From the NCBI RefSeq assembly GCF_947507565.1, contig NC_089183.1:806001-870000 (forward strand): a stretch of 64,000 bases of DNA, given 5' to 3'. The translations under genes and the position numbers were made by a program. This stretch comes from Oscarella lobularis (Eukaryota > Porifera > Homoscleromorpha > Homosclerophorida > Oscarellidae). Below, in pieces: positions 31,947 through 42,484 of this stretch (within the stretch, counting starts at the first letter, position 1; the number at the start of each line of letters is the position of its first letter). The notes below the pieces were generated by a model. The model ran no database searches. It saw only the letters and a program-made list of their open reading frames with translations, and was not told the DNA's origin.

Positions 31947-32207
31947 TCAGAAAATTCTTCTCCCGAGATTATTTATGCTAATGGCTATGGTAAGGAGCGT
32001 CATGGTGCACGATATCTTTATAGCATATCACCTTATCCTGCATGACCCCCACTGACTTGAAGCCGCCAGTGTTGGTGCTTACTACGTTACTTTATACTGC
32101 ACCGTGGCCCACAAGTTCTAATAGGTCGATGTTTTGTTTGTTTTGAACCGTTATTAGTTTTAGCTAGCTATACAGTAGTGCTGTGATTTTGTGCTATTTT
32201 ATTGTCA

Positions 32208-32765
32208 TGTAACTTCCGGGTGAAATTGGACGCCGTAGAGGGAGCGCGCTTCGTCGTCGATCGCCGCGACGATGTCGCCCGATTTGGCCGTGACGCGAAA
32301 GCCGTCCGGGACTTCGGTCACCGAATCTCCGTGCGTCAAGAGCACGGTTTCCGTCGTCGGGCCGAGACCGGCGAATAGGCGCGACGAGGCGACGATGTCG
32401 ACGTCGAATTGGCCGTCTTCGCGCGTCGGCTTCTTGTCGACGACGCCGCCGAATTCGCGATTCATCATCTGCATGCCGTAGCAGATTCCGAGCACGGGGA
32501 GACCGAGGCGAAAGATTCGCGGATCGTAGTCGGGTGCGTCGGGCGCGTAGACGCTTTTCGGGCCGCCCGAGACGATGAGGGCTCTGTAGCGCGCCCGTGC
32601 GCGTCGCGGGGGTTGCTGCAGAAGCGCGTCGGCGCGCGTGGAGAGCGGGAGAACGTCGGCGTCGACGTTGAGCTCCCGCACGCGACGATCGATGAGTTTT
32701 CCGTATTGGGCGCCGGCGTCGAGTATTGCAACGACATCGTGGTTCTTATCTTCGCTGTTTGCCAT
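32208..32765 (-). pseudogene. Truncated GMP synthase copy (amidotransferase domain only)
   Basis: Nearly identical to the first ~185 codons of the intact GMP synthase; I see a single amino-acid change (Val to Leu just before PVLGICYG). The copy breaks right after GVQFHPEV and reaches a stop two codons later. It retains the amidotransferase triad but lacks ATP-pyrophosphatase and dimerisation domains, so it cannot make GMP. The breakpoint lies at ~32,208 next to unrelated AT-rich DNA. The frame is intact, so a free amidotransferase-domain protein could be made. It came as a passenger of the ankyrin-Roco duplication. Confidence 0.88.
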
Positions 32766-32975
32766 TGCCGCGCCGTTCGCACTGATCGCTGGACAGCGGC
32801 AGCTAGCTGTTTACGGCTTCTCCAGCCTCTTAGCGCGCGTGTCGAACTACGATTGGCATTTCCTTCCTTAGACGATTTCGCTTTCGTTTACACCCGTCGA
32901 CACGAAACGCTAACGAGCAGTTCGCCGTAAAATTAATTTCTCAACGAGTGCCCCTCGTCAAGACCAGTGCCACCG
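32766..32975. promoter_or_regulatory. Duplicated divergent promoter
   Basis: Copy of 26,856-27,043, including the cgacacgaaacgctaacg word, with small insertions (the gcagctagctg and gtgtcgaactacg stretches). It probably drives ankyrin-Roco gene 2 and perhaps the truncated GMP synthase frame. Confidence 0.55.
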
Positions 32976-35900
32976 ATGAACCAGGAACGTGTAGATGAAT
33001 TTCATCGCGCACTAAATCGCGAAGACGTCGAGGAAGTGAAAAAACTCGTTCAAACTGAAATAAATCTTTCCTTGATGGGTATAAACCAGCTTGATATGCA
33101 CGACACAACTGGTTTCTAGAAAATTACTACGTCATGGCTTCGCAGGCTCTCGCCCACTTATACAGGCTTGCAGGATGAGTTGCGATGACCTTGCTCTCTT
33201 TATGATCGAATACGGGGCACTTATCAGCAAGGTTTGTCATTTACAACTGAAGCTTGAAGTTTATTCTGCAGTTGACGTGTTCTAAATGCTTCATTCTTTA
33301 TTTTAATTAAGGAGGCTTTTGATCTTGCAAATCGGAAAGTGCACTCGGCTGTTGTTGATAAAATGATGACTCGGAGCTCTCAGGTATGAAAGGATATAAG
33401 CGATTAGATGATCAACTTTCCGGGAGCTTTAGGCTAGTCACTGGGCCCTTTTGAACGCTTGTAGGACAGGAAACATTGAACTAGCCAAAACACTTATTAG
33501 TGGAGTGGATATTGACGAGGCGGACGAGGTATACTGCATAAGTCTTCATTTATTAACTACGTATTGGTTGTTGGATCAATAGCATGGAAACATCCCTTTA
33601 TTGGTTGCGTATGACTGGAGTAATGTAGATATTTTCAAACTGCTGATCGACGCTGGGGCGGATGTCACGAAGTCAGGCGAGGTATGCACTCACTGTATAG
33701 GTTTGTATGTTCGATTTGAATTGAAAACTTCTCAGTCTGGAAGAGTAGCGCTGTTGGCTGCGTGCAACAAGAAAGACGTAGAAGTTGTGAAAGTGCTGAT
33801 AAAGGCCGAAGCGGATGTCAATTACAACAAATATCACTATGTAAATTGAACCTTCTGTCTAAGCTTTGATTTCTAATAAGTTGTAATCTTAGTATGGGAA
33901 ATTTCCTTTGTTGATTGCGTGTGAGAAGGAAGACGCTGAAATTGTTGAACTGCTAATTGAGGCTGGAGCGGATGTTAACCAAAAGGACTGGGTATGTAGA
34001 TACGCGAAAGTTTTGGATTTTCTTATGAGCTGAATTAAACTTTATAGTGCGGAAACACTCCTTTGATGACAGCGTGTGGGAAGGGTAACGTCAAAATTGC
34101 ACAAATACTGATTAACGCCAAAGCAAACGTTAATAAGGCAGACATGGTATCTGTATGATCATTCATAAGTTAATGTTGGCGAGTTTCTGTTTCAAAATTT
34201 AGCGCGGAAGCACTCCTTTGTTGGTAGCGTGTGAAACTCATAGCGCTAAACTTGCAGAATTACTAATTAGCGCAAATTCAGACGTTGATAAAGCGAACGA
34301 GGCATAGAGTCGTTTATAACTTAAAACTAGCAAGTTTCTATTTGAAATTTTAGCGTGGAAAAGCTCCTTTGATGACAGCGTGTAAGAATGGTAACGTCGA
34401 AATTGCAAAATTACTAATTAACGCAAAAGCAAACGTTAATGAAGGGGACAAGGTATCTGTCTGGTCATTTATATTTTGACACTAGCCAGTTCTATTTATA
34501 TCTTTAGGGAGGAAACTCTCCTTTGTTGGTAGCGTGTGAGGCGCCTAACGCTGAAATTGCGGAATTACTAATTAATGCAAAGGCAGACGTCAATAAGGCA
34601 AATGAAGTATCTATTTAATCGTTTATGACTTTAGACTAGAAATTTTCTTGAAATTTTAGCTTGAGCAAGCTCCTTTATTGGCAACGTCTGAAAATGGCGA
34701 AGTTGAAATTGCAAAATTACTCATAAGCGCTGGGGCTGATGTCAATAAGGCGGACAAGGTACTTTTTATGAAATGCGAATTCTAAAGTTCATTAAAGAAA
34801 TGTAGTTTAGGAAATATCCCTTGTTGGAAGCTTGTGAACAGAGTGATGTCCAATTTGTTAAACTACTGATTAACTCTGGTGCAGATGTTAACAAGGCGGG
34901 AGAGGTGTGATAATGCTTAAATCTTGATTTCATAATATAATGTCATTATTTCAGCAAAAACATAAGTTTAGGAAAGCCTTTGTGAGTGCTTTAGTGAAGA
35001 AGTACGTGGTATGTAGCAAACACTTTTTCAGTCGTGAGTATTTTTAATAAGCTTGACCTTTAGTATGAAACGTTTCCTTTGTGGATTGCATGTGAGAGAA
35101 GTAACACAGAAATTGGCAAACTATTGATTGACGCTCGTGCAGACCTTAACAAGACAGGAGAGGTGTGATAATGCGTAAATCTTGATTTTACAATGCAATT
35201 TTTACGTGGAACATTAGTGGGGCGCAACTTGTTTATTGGCTGCGTGTAAAGTGAGTGATTTCGAAATTGTTGAACTACTGCTTACAGCTGATGCCGACGT
35301 CCAGAAAGAGGACGACGTATGTAGATGTAGTCATACATTGCTGTTTGTATAACTCTTGATATAATTTAGTTTGGGAACTTCCCTTTGAAGACTGTGTGTG
35401 AGAAGAGTGACAAAAAACTTATTAAACGGCTGATTGACGCTGGAGCGGATGTCAATAAAGCAGACAAGGTAGATATGGATATGTAATCATTTACAGCTTT
35501 GAAGACACTAGTAACTTCAGCGAGGGACGCCTCCTTTGTTGGCAACGTGTGTGAAGGGTGACGTTGAAGTAGCACAATTACTACTTGAAGCAGGAGCAGA
35601 CGTAAAGAGGACAGAAAAGGTTACTATCTAGTAACTGATTAGTCTTTTTCTTTTTTAGTGTGACGCATCAGCTCTTCGCGTCATTACACGGCAACATCAA
35701 CTTTCTCCCGGTAATTATTTAAATATATTTTAATCATGCTTACTGTAGCCTTATTGCCAATGCTTGTAGAAGTTTCGGCAGCTACCATTGATCTTGTTAA
35801 GCTAATTCTCGTTCGATCACCTTCTATTATAGTCGATCCGGATGAGGTACATGCCCTGATTAGTAAGATTGTTGTGAACAACAACTATTTCTTTTTCTTT

Positions 35901-38900
35901 ATATAGAATGGACGCCTTTTTCATGAATTACCTCTTCCAATAAAGCTCAGAAATGTTCTAGTTGGCTTTTGGGTTAGTCTCTTCCTCGTCAAGAAGTTCG
36001 TTTTCTTAGTCTTCCGTTAGGTCCAATATCGGTATCGAGAGCTCTACGCGCAAGGCAAGACAAAGCCGGACAAAATCAAAGTTTGCGTTGTCGGCGAGGC
36101 AAGAGCTGGCAAAACAACTCTTATAAAGTCTCTACGAAATGTCCACTGGAAAGAGGGAGGCGACGATCGACGTACCGCCAGCGTTGACGTTACCGTTGCA
36201 AAAGTCAAATCCGCGGGCGAGCTCATGTTTTGCGATTTTGCAGGACAGCCATTCTTTCATAAAACGCACGGGCTATTCTTCAGCGCATCTTCGACGGCCT
36301 TCCTCTTCGTTGTTGATCTGACTATAGACGAAGAGGAGCTGAAGAGGTCGACTCACTATTGGGTGTCATTCGTAAAATGCAGCGTGTTTCTCGATGGAAA
36401 AGCATACGCAGTCGTAGTTGGCAGCAAGAAAGATCAACTTCCTCGCTCTCGTTTAGGAGAGGCCGAAGCACAACTGAAACGACTCGTCGCTTATCTTCAA
36501 GCCGTGTTTGGAGAATGGTTTGAGTTTGTCAACAACGGTTTCGTCTTAAACTGTCGTCAACGGAGTTCAAAAGAATTAATCGCATTTCTGAAAACTCTTC
36601 GTGATGTGAAATCTCTCTCTCTTAAGGTACACTTATAGCAGCGTAACGTATTACATAAGATATTGCTTATATGCTGTGTCAAAATAACGTTTAGGCTGCA
36701 AAAAGTGTTCCAACAATTGTTGAGACGGCAAAGAACACGTTTTTGCCAATTCTGCGAAATCCGAGCTCTGCTAGTGCATCACCGTCACTTGTTCAGACAT
36801 TCACTAAGTTTCTAAAGCCAACCAGCTATCGCCTTGCTCGAGATTTACGCCAAAGCATAATTTCTGTCATGAGAAGCAACGGTTTACTAGTGGTTTCTCA
36901 TAGTGACCAAGCAAGTTTATATATGCTAAGCGATCATTGACTATACATGTGTATGTGTAGGAAGGCGATTTCGCTTGCACCCGGTTTATTCACGCTGACG
37001 TTTTTAAGCGTCTGATGGTGGAAAGCGTCTGCGCTGGGCTGTCAGAGTCGATTCAAGATCTTCTTGTAGAATTTTTACAAGCAATTGGAGAAGTGAGTAC
37101 AAACGCGGTTGTTTTCATGCGCGTTAGGCAATGCATTTTTGTAGATTCTTGTTATTGATGGTACCGTTGTTTTGGATTTTCCGTGGCTCTGTCAAAACGT
37201 TCTTGGTCCGCTCTTGTCTCCCAGAGATTTTCCAATTTGTCTTGATTCCTCTACGTCTGGTACAGCCACTAAAGAAAGTATCCAAAAAGTGCTCGAGAGT
37301 TTCAACCATCGAAAATGGGAAAATGTCGACGATACGATCTCACTTTTATGTCGTTTAGAAATATGTTATCCATTTCCCAAGCAAGCAGACACGTACCAGT
37401 TTCCTGCACTAATAGAAGACGAGCGTCCGGCCTACGTGTGGTGTGAAAATAGCCAAATGACTGTCTACGTTGGACGCCGTTTAATGAGCGAAGAAGCAAC
37501 CGATATAATAACTCCAGGAACTATGCCGTTTATTCAAAGCAGCGCTAGAAACGCTCTGCGCTTTCGTCCGTCGGAGCCCGTCGTATGGCAAGATGGTCTT
37601 CTGATCAAGAGGACAATTGGCCGTCATTCGCTTGAAGGAATGATAGTATTTCAGGATCGCGAAAAAGCGATCGATTTTATTGTTCGTGGTCCTGAGCATT
37701 CCGAGAAACAATGCAAAAAGCATCTAAGCGATCTAATGAGCGTAGGAATGAAGGCTCTTCAAGAGAAGAGTCCAGGGACGGTTCAAAGTCTTTGGTACAT
37801 TAGTTTCACTGAACTAAAGCAGCTCAAGGATTTTTCTGTAGCCCACAAATCGCAGACTGTTGAAGAGACGGTAAAAGGGTCGGAGTATTCAAACGCGAAA
37901 GTGTGTCAGAGAGGGATTGAAGACACTTTACGGGACCTTTTTGCTCTCCCCGACGATCATTTTACGTATCTTCCTTACGAAGCTCTCTGCACTGTTTGTA
38001 AATTTCTTGACAAGGACACTGAAGGAAGATCGGCATTGGCTAAGCGTTTGCCGGGTTTTTCATCAGTTGATAGACATCAGTGCGAAACTGCAAGGGAATT
38101 TCTTTCTCGATGGAGTGAACGCCTCGAAGCAACGACCAGCAGCTTTGCAGACATTGCGCAAGAATTGGACTTGCTCTATCTTCTAGCTATTCTAAGCGAT
38201 AGCGACGCTCTCGAGCTTTCCGATAAAGAGGTACATGCATAGAAACATTCTTTGTAACTTTTACCTTTTTTCACAGAAAACAGACGCTCATAAAGATTTG
38301 ACGTTTTTTGAAGAAAATCCTGCGTATGCAATCGCAGCGAGTAAGTAGTCGTTGTGCAGCTTGGAGAGTCTAAATGTCATTTACACACCCACAGGGCGGC
38401 GTACTCGTCTAGCAGCGGACAGGCCTACTGACATCATAGATTCAGGTTTGGCTTTGTATAAAAAATTACTGGGTCCAATATACTGCTAATTAGTATACAA
38501 ATGTGGAGCTTTTATTTAGTGCATGAGACAATATACACCTACGTGGATTGAAAATCGTTTTCTTAGAATCATATCTTGACATGCCAGTCACTCCGGAAGA
38601 AAGAATAGAAGCTGCCAAACGAATTCCAGCGGAGTGGCGTCGCATTGGACAAATTTTAGGTCCGAAACCAACGTTTCAAGAATATGATTTAGACGAGTGT
38701 GAACAAGAGCGTAAACTTCGCGATCGCGCTCAGACAATGCTGAATAAATGGGCTGAAAAGCACGGAACTGGAGCCACTCGAAGGCACCTTATTGACGCGA
38801 TGATCGAAGAGGGGCTCAAAGCACGAGTATTGGAGATCTTTCCAGGTGAAAACTTTTAGATGTCTTGTCAGAAAAATAATTGCTATTAGGATATCCTGCC

Positions 38901-38909
38901 GAAGATTGA
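32976..38909 (+). CDS. Ankyrin-ROC-COR-Death protein 2
   Basis: Tandem paralogue of gene 1 with more ankyrin exons. Key exons: 32,976-33,078; 33,146-33,231; ~33,312-33,383; 33,433-33,528; then ~15 ankyrin exons to ~35,619; ~35,660-35,709; ROC exon from ~36,021 to ~36,626; a 70-codon exon ending 36,910 with a GC-donor intron 36,911-36,960; COR exon ~37,145-38,230; linker exons; Death exon ~38,567-38,845; last exon 38,890-38,909. ROC: P-loop GEARAGKTTLIKSL, DFAGQ, GSKKD. Death: WRRIGQILGPKPTF...AQTMLNKWAEKHGTGATR. ROC and COR exons are much more alike between the copies than the ankyrin exons, suggesting constraint or gene conversion. One ankyrin exon (~34,955-35,008) is reduced to 18 codons but keeps phase. 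No kinase domain. Function inferred as GTP-switched signalling scaffold. Confidence 0.85.
33433..35619 (+). repeat. Ankyrin repeat exon array, gene 2 (about 16 exons)
   Basis: One 33-codon repeat per exon at a ~155-bp period: exon starts near 33,433, 33,583, 33,736, 33,893, 34,049, 34,201, 34,354, 34,508, 34,661, 34,808, 34,955 (degenerate), 35,064, 35,217, 35,370 and 35,519. All introns are phase 0 at the same place in the repeat. The intron after 34,301 has a GC donor (gcatag). Confidence 0.85.
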
Positions 38910-40154
38910 CCGCTCAGGTATGTTTATGATGTAAGCTAGTTGTCTGCATTTTTGTGGAGTTTTACTCCCTATATCCTTAAACGGTGTTTTTACGTGTAGA
39001 CGGGTTTTTATTGTGTTTCAGTTTGCATGAGTAGAACTGACTAGCTATAGATAGCCTTTTAAACAGCTGGTTTTGTTTTTACGAGTGTTTTTATATTTAG
39101 CTCCAGGTAGACAGAATGCTGTTGCAAGCTAGACTTTCTTAGTGGAATTTGAAATTAGGCCACAGCAGCTTGTTTTTATCATGGACAACTATCTACAATT
39201 CATCTCCATCAGAGACCAGGCCAGGCACAGGGGACTAAGTACCTGTGCTAGCGCGCGCTTCAGAAAGAAAACGTAAGCGTTTCGCCGCAGCGTCATGCTT
39301 TTTCGACAGGCTAGAAACTATTGAAGAACCGCAATTTTTGAGCGTAGACTACGGTGAACGGCGTGTTCACGATCTACAGTACAAAGCTGCCCAGGGCCTC
39401 GTCGATCCAACGGAAGAGGACAAGAGTGCGAAGGAAACCGTTTGCAGCATCTGGTAGTGTACTACGCGTTGGGTCATTCTGTGTTCAGCGACCGGGGGAC
39501 CCTAGTACAGACATCATTTACCTCGTAGCATTCTAGTCGTTAGTCTGGATGCCAGACCCTCCCCGAGCGAGGGTCTGGCATCCAGACTAAGTCGTTGTAG
39601 CATGGATACTAGTTAGTATCCATGGTTGTAGCTACAGTTGCTGCAAGCACGGAAGCGTTTGATACCTGTTTGCGTCACTGGCGTATTTCCACTGGCGTAT
39701 TTCCATGTGAATGCAACGTTTGCTACTTTCACGGAGACGGAACGTCTGCTCTTCATAGTCAAAGAAAAACCGTTTCTGCTCTGCTATGAATTGCTTTTCT
39801 AAACACTGAAGACTAAACGTCACAGAACACAGTCACTAAAGTCACCGTAGTAGTCAAAAACACCAAGGACGAACGAAAATCATAACATTGAAAACAACGC
39901 TGACGAGCAACTCCTACCTAGTCTTGTCCTTTCCTGTTTCAGCTCTCAACCACTAGTTCTCCTTATTGGTGCTCTGTGGTGCCAGTGAAGGAATAAGCGA
40001 TTGATTTTCAGAGGTCATATCTTCGATTGGGATGGGTCTCCTAATTTTGAACAACATCTTTTCCTTGAGTTTTCGAACTGCTCTCAAAAACGGTTTTGAA
40101 AGTAGAGTGAAGGTGACGGGATTGCTAAGTGCAACGAAACCGTATGGCATCCAT
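38910..40154 (+). other. Intergenic region without recognised gene
   Basis: It contains a 49-bp hairpin element (39,542-39,590) and a 70-codon open frame (39,245-39,457) with no recognisable domain. Sequence around that frame (gctagcgcgcgct...gaagaaccg...cgtagacta...gtgaacggc...cctcgtcgatc) recurs in diverged form at ~41,700-41,940, so it is more likely part of an unidentified dispersed repeat than a gene. Nothing else supported. Confidence 0.5.
39542..39590. mobile_element. Minimal 49-bp hairpin element related to the 572-bp MITE
   Basis: A 21-bp perfect inverted repeat (TAGTCTGGATGCCAGACCCTC and its complement) surrounds a ~7-bp loop and is flanked by the direct repeat agtcgt (39,536-39,541 and 39,591-39,596). 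Its first 23 bases match about 18 of 23 of the terminus of the element at 9,198, so the two are probably related. It is little more than two terminal repeats joined. Confidence 0.75.
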
Positions 40155-41062
40155 AGAGGCTTGCGAGATGAGTTGCGATGACCTTGCTCTCTTTATGATC
40201 GAATACGGGGCAATTATCAGCGAGGTTTGGAATTTTGCGTCTAAGTTTATTCTGTAGTTGACGTGTAACTGTGGCCTAAATGTTTTATTCTTTATTAAGG
40301 AGGCTTTTCATCTTGCAAATCGGAAGGGGCACTCGGCTGTTGTTGATGAAATGATGACTCAGAGCTCTCAGGTATGCGCATCTTGACCCTGAAAGGTTAA
40401 TTAAATTAATAAGTTATTTCTTTCGGGATATTTTAGGCTAGGCACTGGGCTCTTTTAGACGCATGTAAGACAGGGAACGGTGAACTAGCTAAAACACTAA
40501 TTAACACTGGAGTGGACGTCAACAAGGCAGACGTGGTAGACTGCATAAGTCTTAATTTATTAACTATTGTCGGACCCTAAATTTAGCATGAGGATATTCC
40601 TTTATTGGCTGCCTATGACCGGAGTAATGTAGAAATTGTTAAACTACTGATTGACGTTGGGGCGGATGTCACAAAGTCAGACAAGGTACCGTATGCACTG
40701 TATATAAGTTTTCTATGTTCAATTTAAGTTGAAAATGCAGTTTGGAAGAGTAATTTTGATAGCTGCGTGCGAAAAGGAAGACATAGAAGTTGTGAAACTG
40801 CTTATAAAGGCTAAAGCGGACGTCAACAAGAAAGATGACCATGTAACTTGAACCTGATGTCTAAGCCTTGATTTCTAACGAGTTGCAATCTCAGTTTGGG
40901 AGATTTCCTTTGTTGGCTGCGTGTGTGGGGAAAGACTCAGAAATTGTTGAACTACTGATCAACGCTGGAGCGGATGTCAACCAAGAGGGCCCGGTATGTA
41001 GATACGCAAAAAAACTGGATTTTCTAAGGAGCTGAAATTAAGGATGGAAGGTTTCCGTTAGC
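40155..41062 (+). pseudogene. Truncated ankyrin-Roco gene copy (ankyrin exons only)
   Basis: Starts inside exon 2 (GAGGCTTGCGAGATGAGTTG, as at 27,227 of gene 1) and continues with exon 3 (~40,304) and about four ankyrin exons in the order and style of gene 2, including the GRVxLxAACxKxDxEVVK repeat near 40,741. The last ankyrin exon near 41,042 decays. There is no first exon, promoter, ROC, COR or Death domain. Relic of a third duplication. Confidence 0.8.
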
Positions 41063-42484
41063 AATTGCGCTTGAGCAAATATTAGACGACAATATATTTG
41101 TACAATTACGGTTACGTGGGATGTGTCTGACTGCTGTCCGCATAAAGGCATGTTGCTTAGGTCAAAGTGTTTCAGCCTCACTTCAAAGCATGAACACGTA
41201 TCAAGCTCAAAACTATGCAAAACTTATATAAATTCATTAACTGAGGCCTGTTCTTGAAGTAATTTGCTTCATGGTCATATCTGATCACGAGAAAGGGTAT
41301 AACCCTAAGGATCTTGGAAAGCGAGTAACTTTGCTCTAGCCTAGCACAAAAAATTTTGTTTTAGTGCTGCGTGAAAGCGCAATTTCTAAGCTTTCGATTG
41401 ATATATAGCTGACCTCGGTACGACAATTTTTGGCGGAGATATCGCCTGTTCGGATTCAGGAGTCCCCCGGATAGGCCAAAAATATCGATTTGTCCGGGAA
41501 ACTTTTGCGTAAGGAAGACCCGAAAACGTCATCGCTCAGACCCCGGACTGTGGCTAAAAAAGGGCACTAACTACCCTTCAACTTGAAGCAAAAAGTAAGC
41601 CAGGAGCTGCTTTTAGGTAGGAGCAATATTTCATGAGCTCGCTCGACCCCTCTACCTTGTTCGGATTCAGGAACCCCCCCCCCCCCCCCCCCCCCACTAA
41701 CGTTAGCGCGCGCGCTCCCAGAAAAGCAAAAAAAAATGCGTATGAAAGCGTACGAGTGCTTGCTGGTCAGCTTGACAGGCGCGTAGGATGTGCCCGCTGC
41801 CGAGTAGAACTCTTGAAGAACCGAGGAGTCCGAGTGGCTACTCACTCGTAGACTATGTAGCGGCACGGATTGTGGTAGCGGTCTTCGGGTGAACGGCATG
41901 CTCAACGCAGCAGAGGACCTTGTCGATCTAACAGACAACTTTCTTCCTGCATAATCAAAACCTTCAGGTACGTGTTGGTCCTCGTTTGTACCCGTTAGCT
42001 TGGGCTTATGAGATGAACATCCCGGATCAGTATCAGTTGGTTTCTGTTGGTCGTTAGTGGAGTGAAAGTAGGCTTTAGGCTGTTGCCTCTATCTGTTACT
42101 TTAGAGAATCCTATCCTTATTGTTTTGTATCAAATGCTGGCGCCAAAAAATGGCGCCAAAAATTTACGCGGTTGTTTCTCTGCTATATAGAATCTGAAGA
42201 CTAAGATGGCAACGATATAGTCGTTGCAGGGACGAAACGGATGGGATTTCCTTTGCATCTTCCTTGGACGCCACTTTGTTCTTTGTTCTTTGTTTGGATA
42301 ACACCTGGTAAAATGAGTGGGATTCGGTAGATTTTGAAATGTAAATGCGTGCACGTGTTTAGATCCCCTGTCTCCTTATCTCAGAAACGACTTACGTAAT
42401 GGCATACCACATGGAAATGATGAATTCTGCTACAAAATAGACAACAAATCCAAGCCGTATTTAGACCAGCGCGGGAGTTTGCCG
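41063..42484 (+). other. Intergenic region upstream of the TSP1-cadherin gene
   Basis: No gene recognised. Features: a run of 22 C at 41,674-41,695; the word gttcggattcagga twice (~41,451 and ~41,660); a diverged dispersed repeat at ~41,700-41,940 shared with 39,245-39,430; and two tandem tggcgccaaaaa units at 42,138-42,162, which read as E2F-like TTTTTGGCGCC on the minus strand, ~330 bp before the next start codon. Confidence 0.5.
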
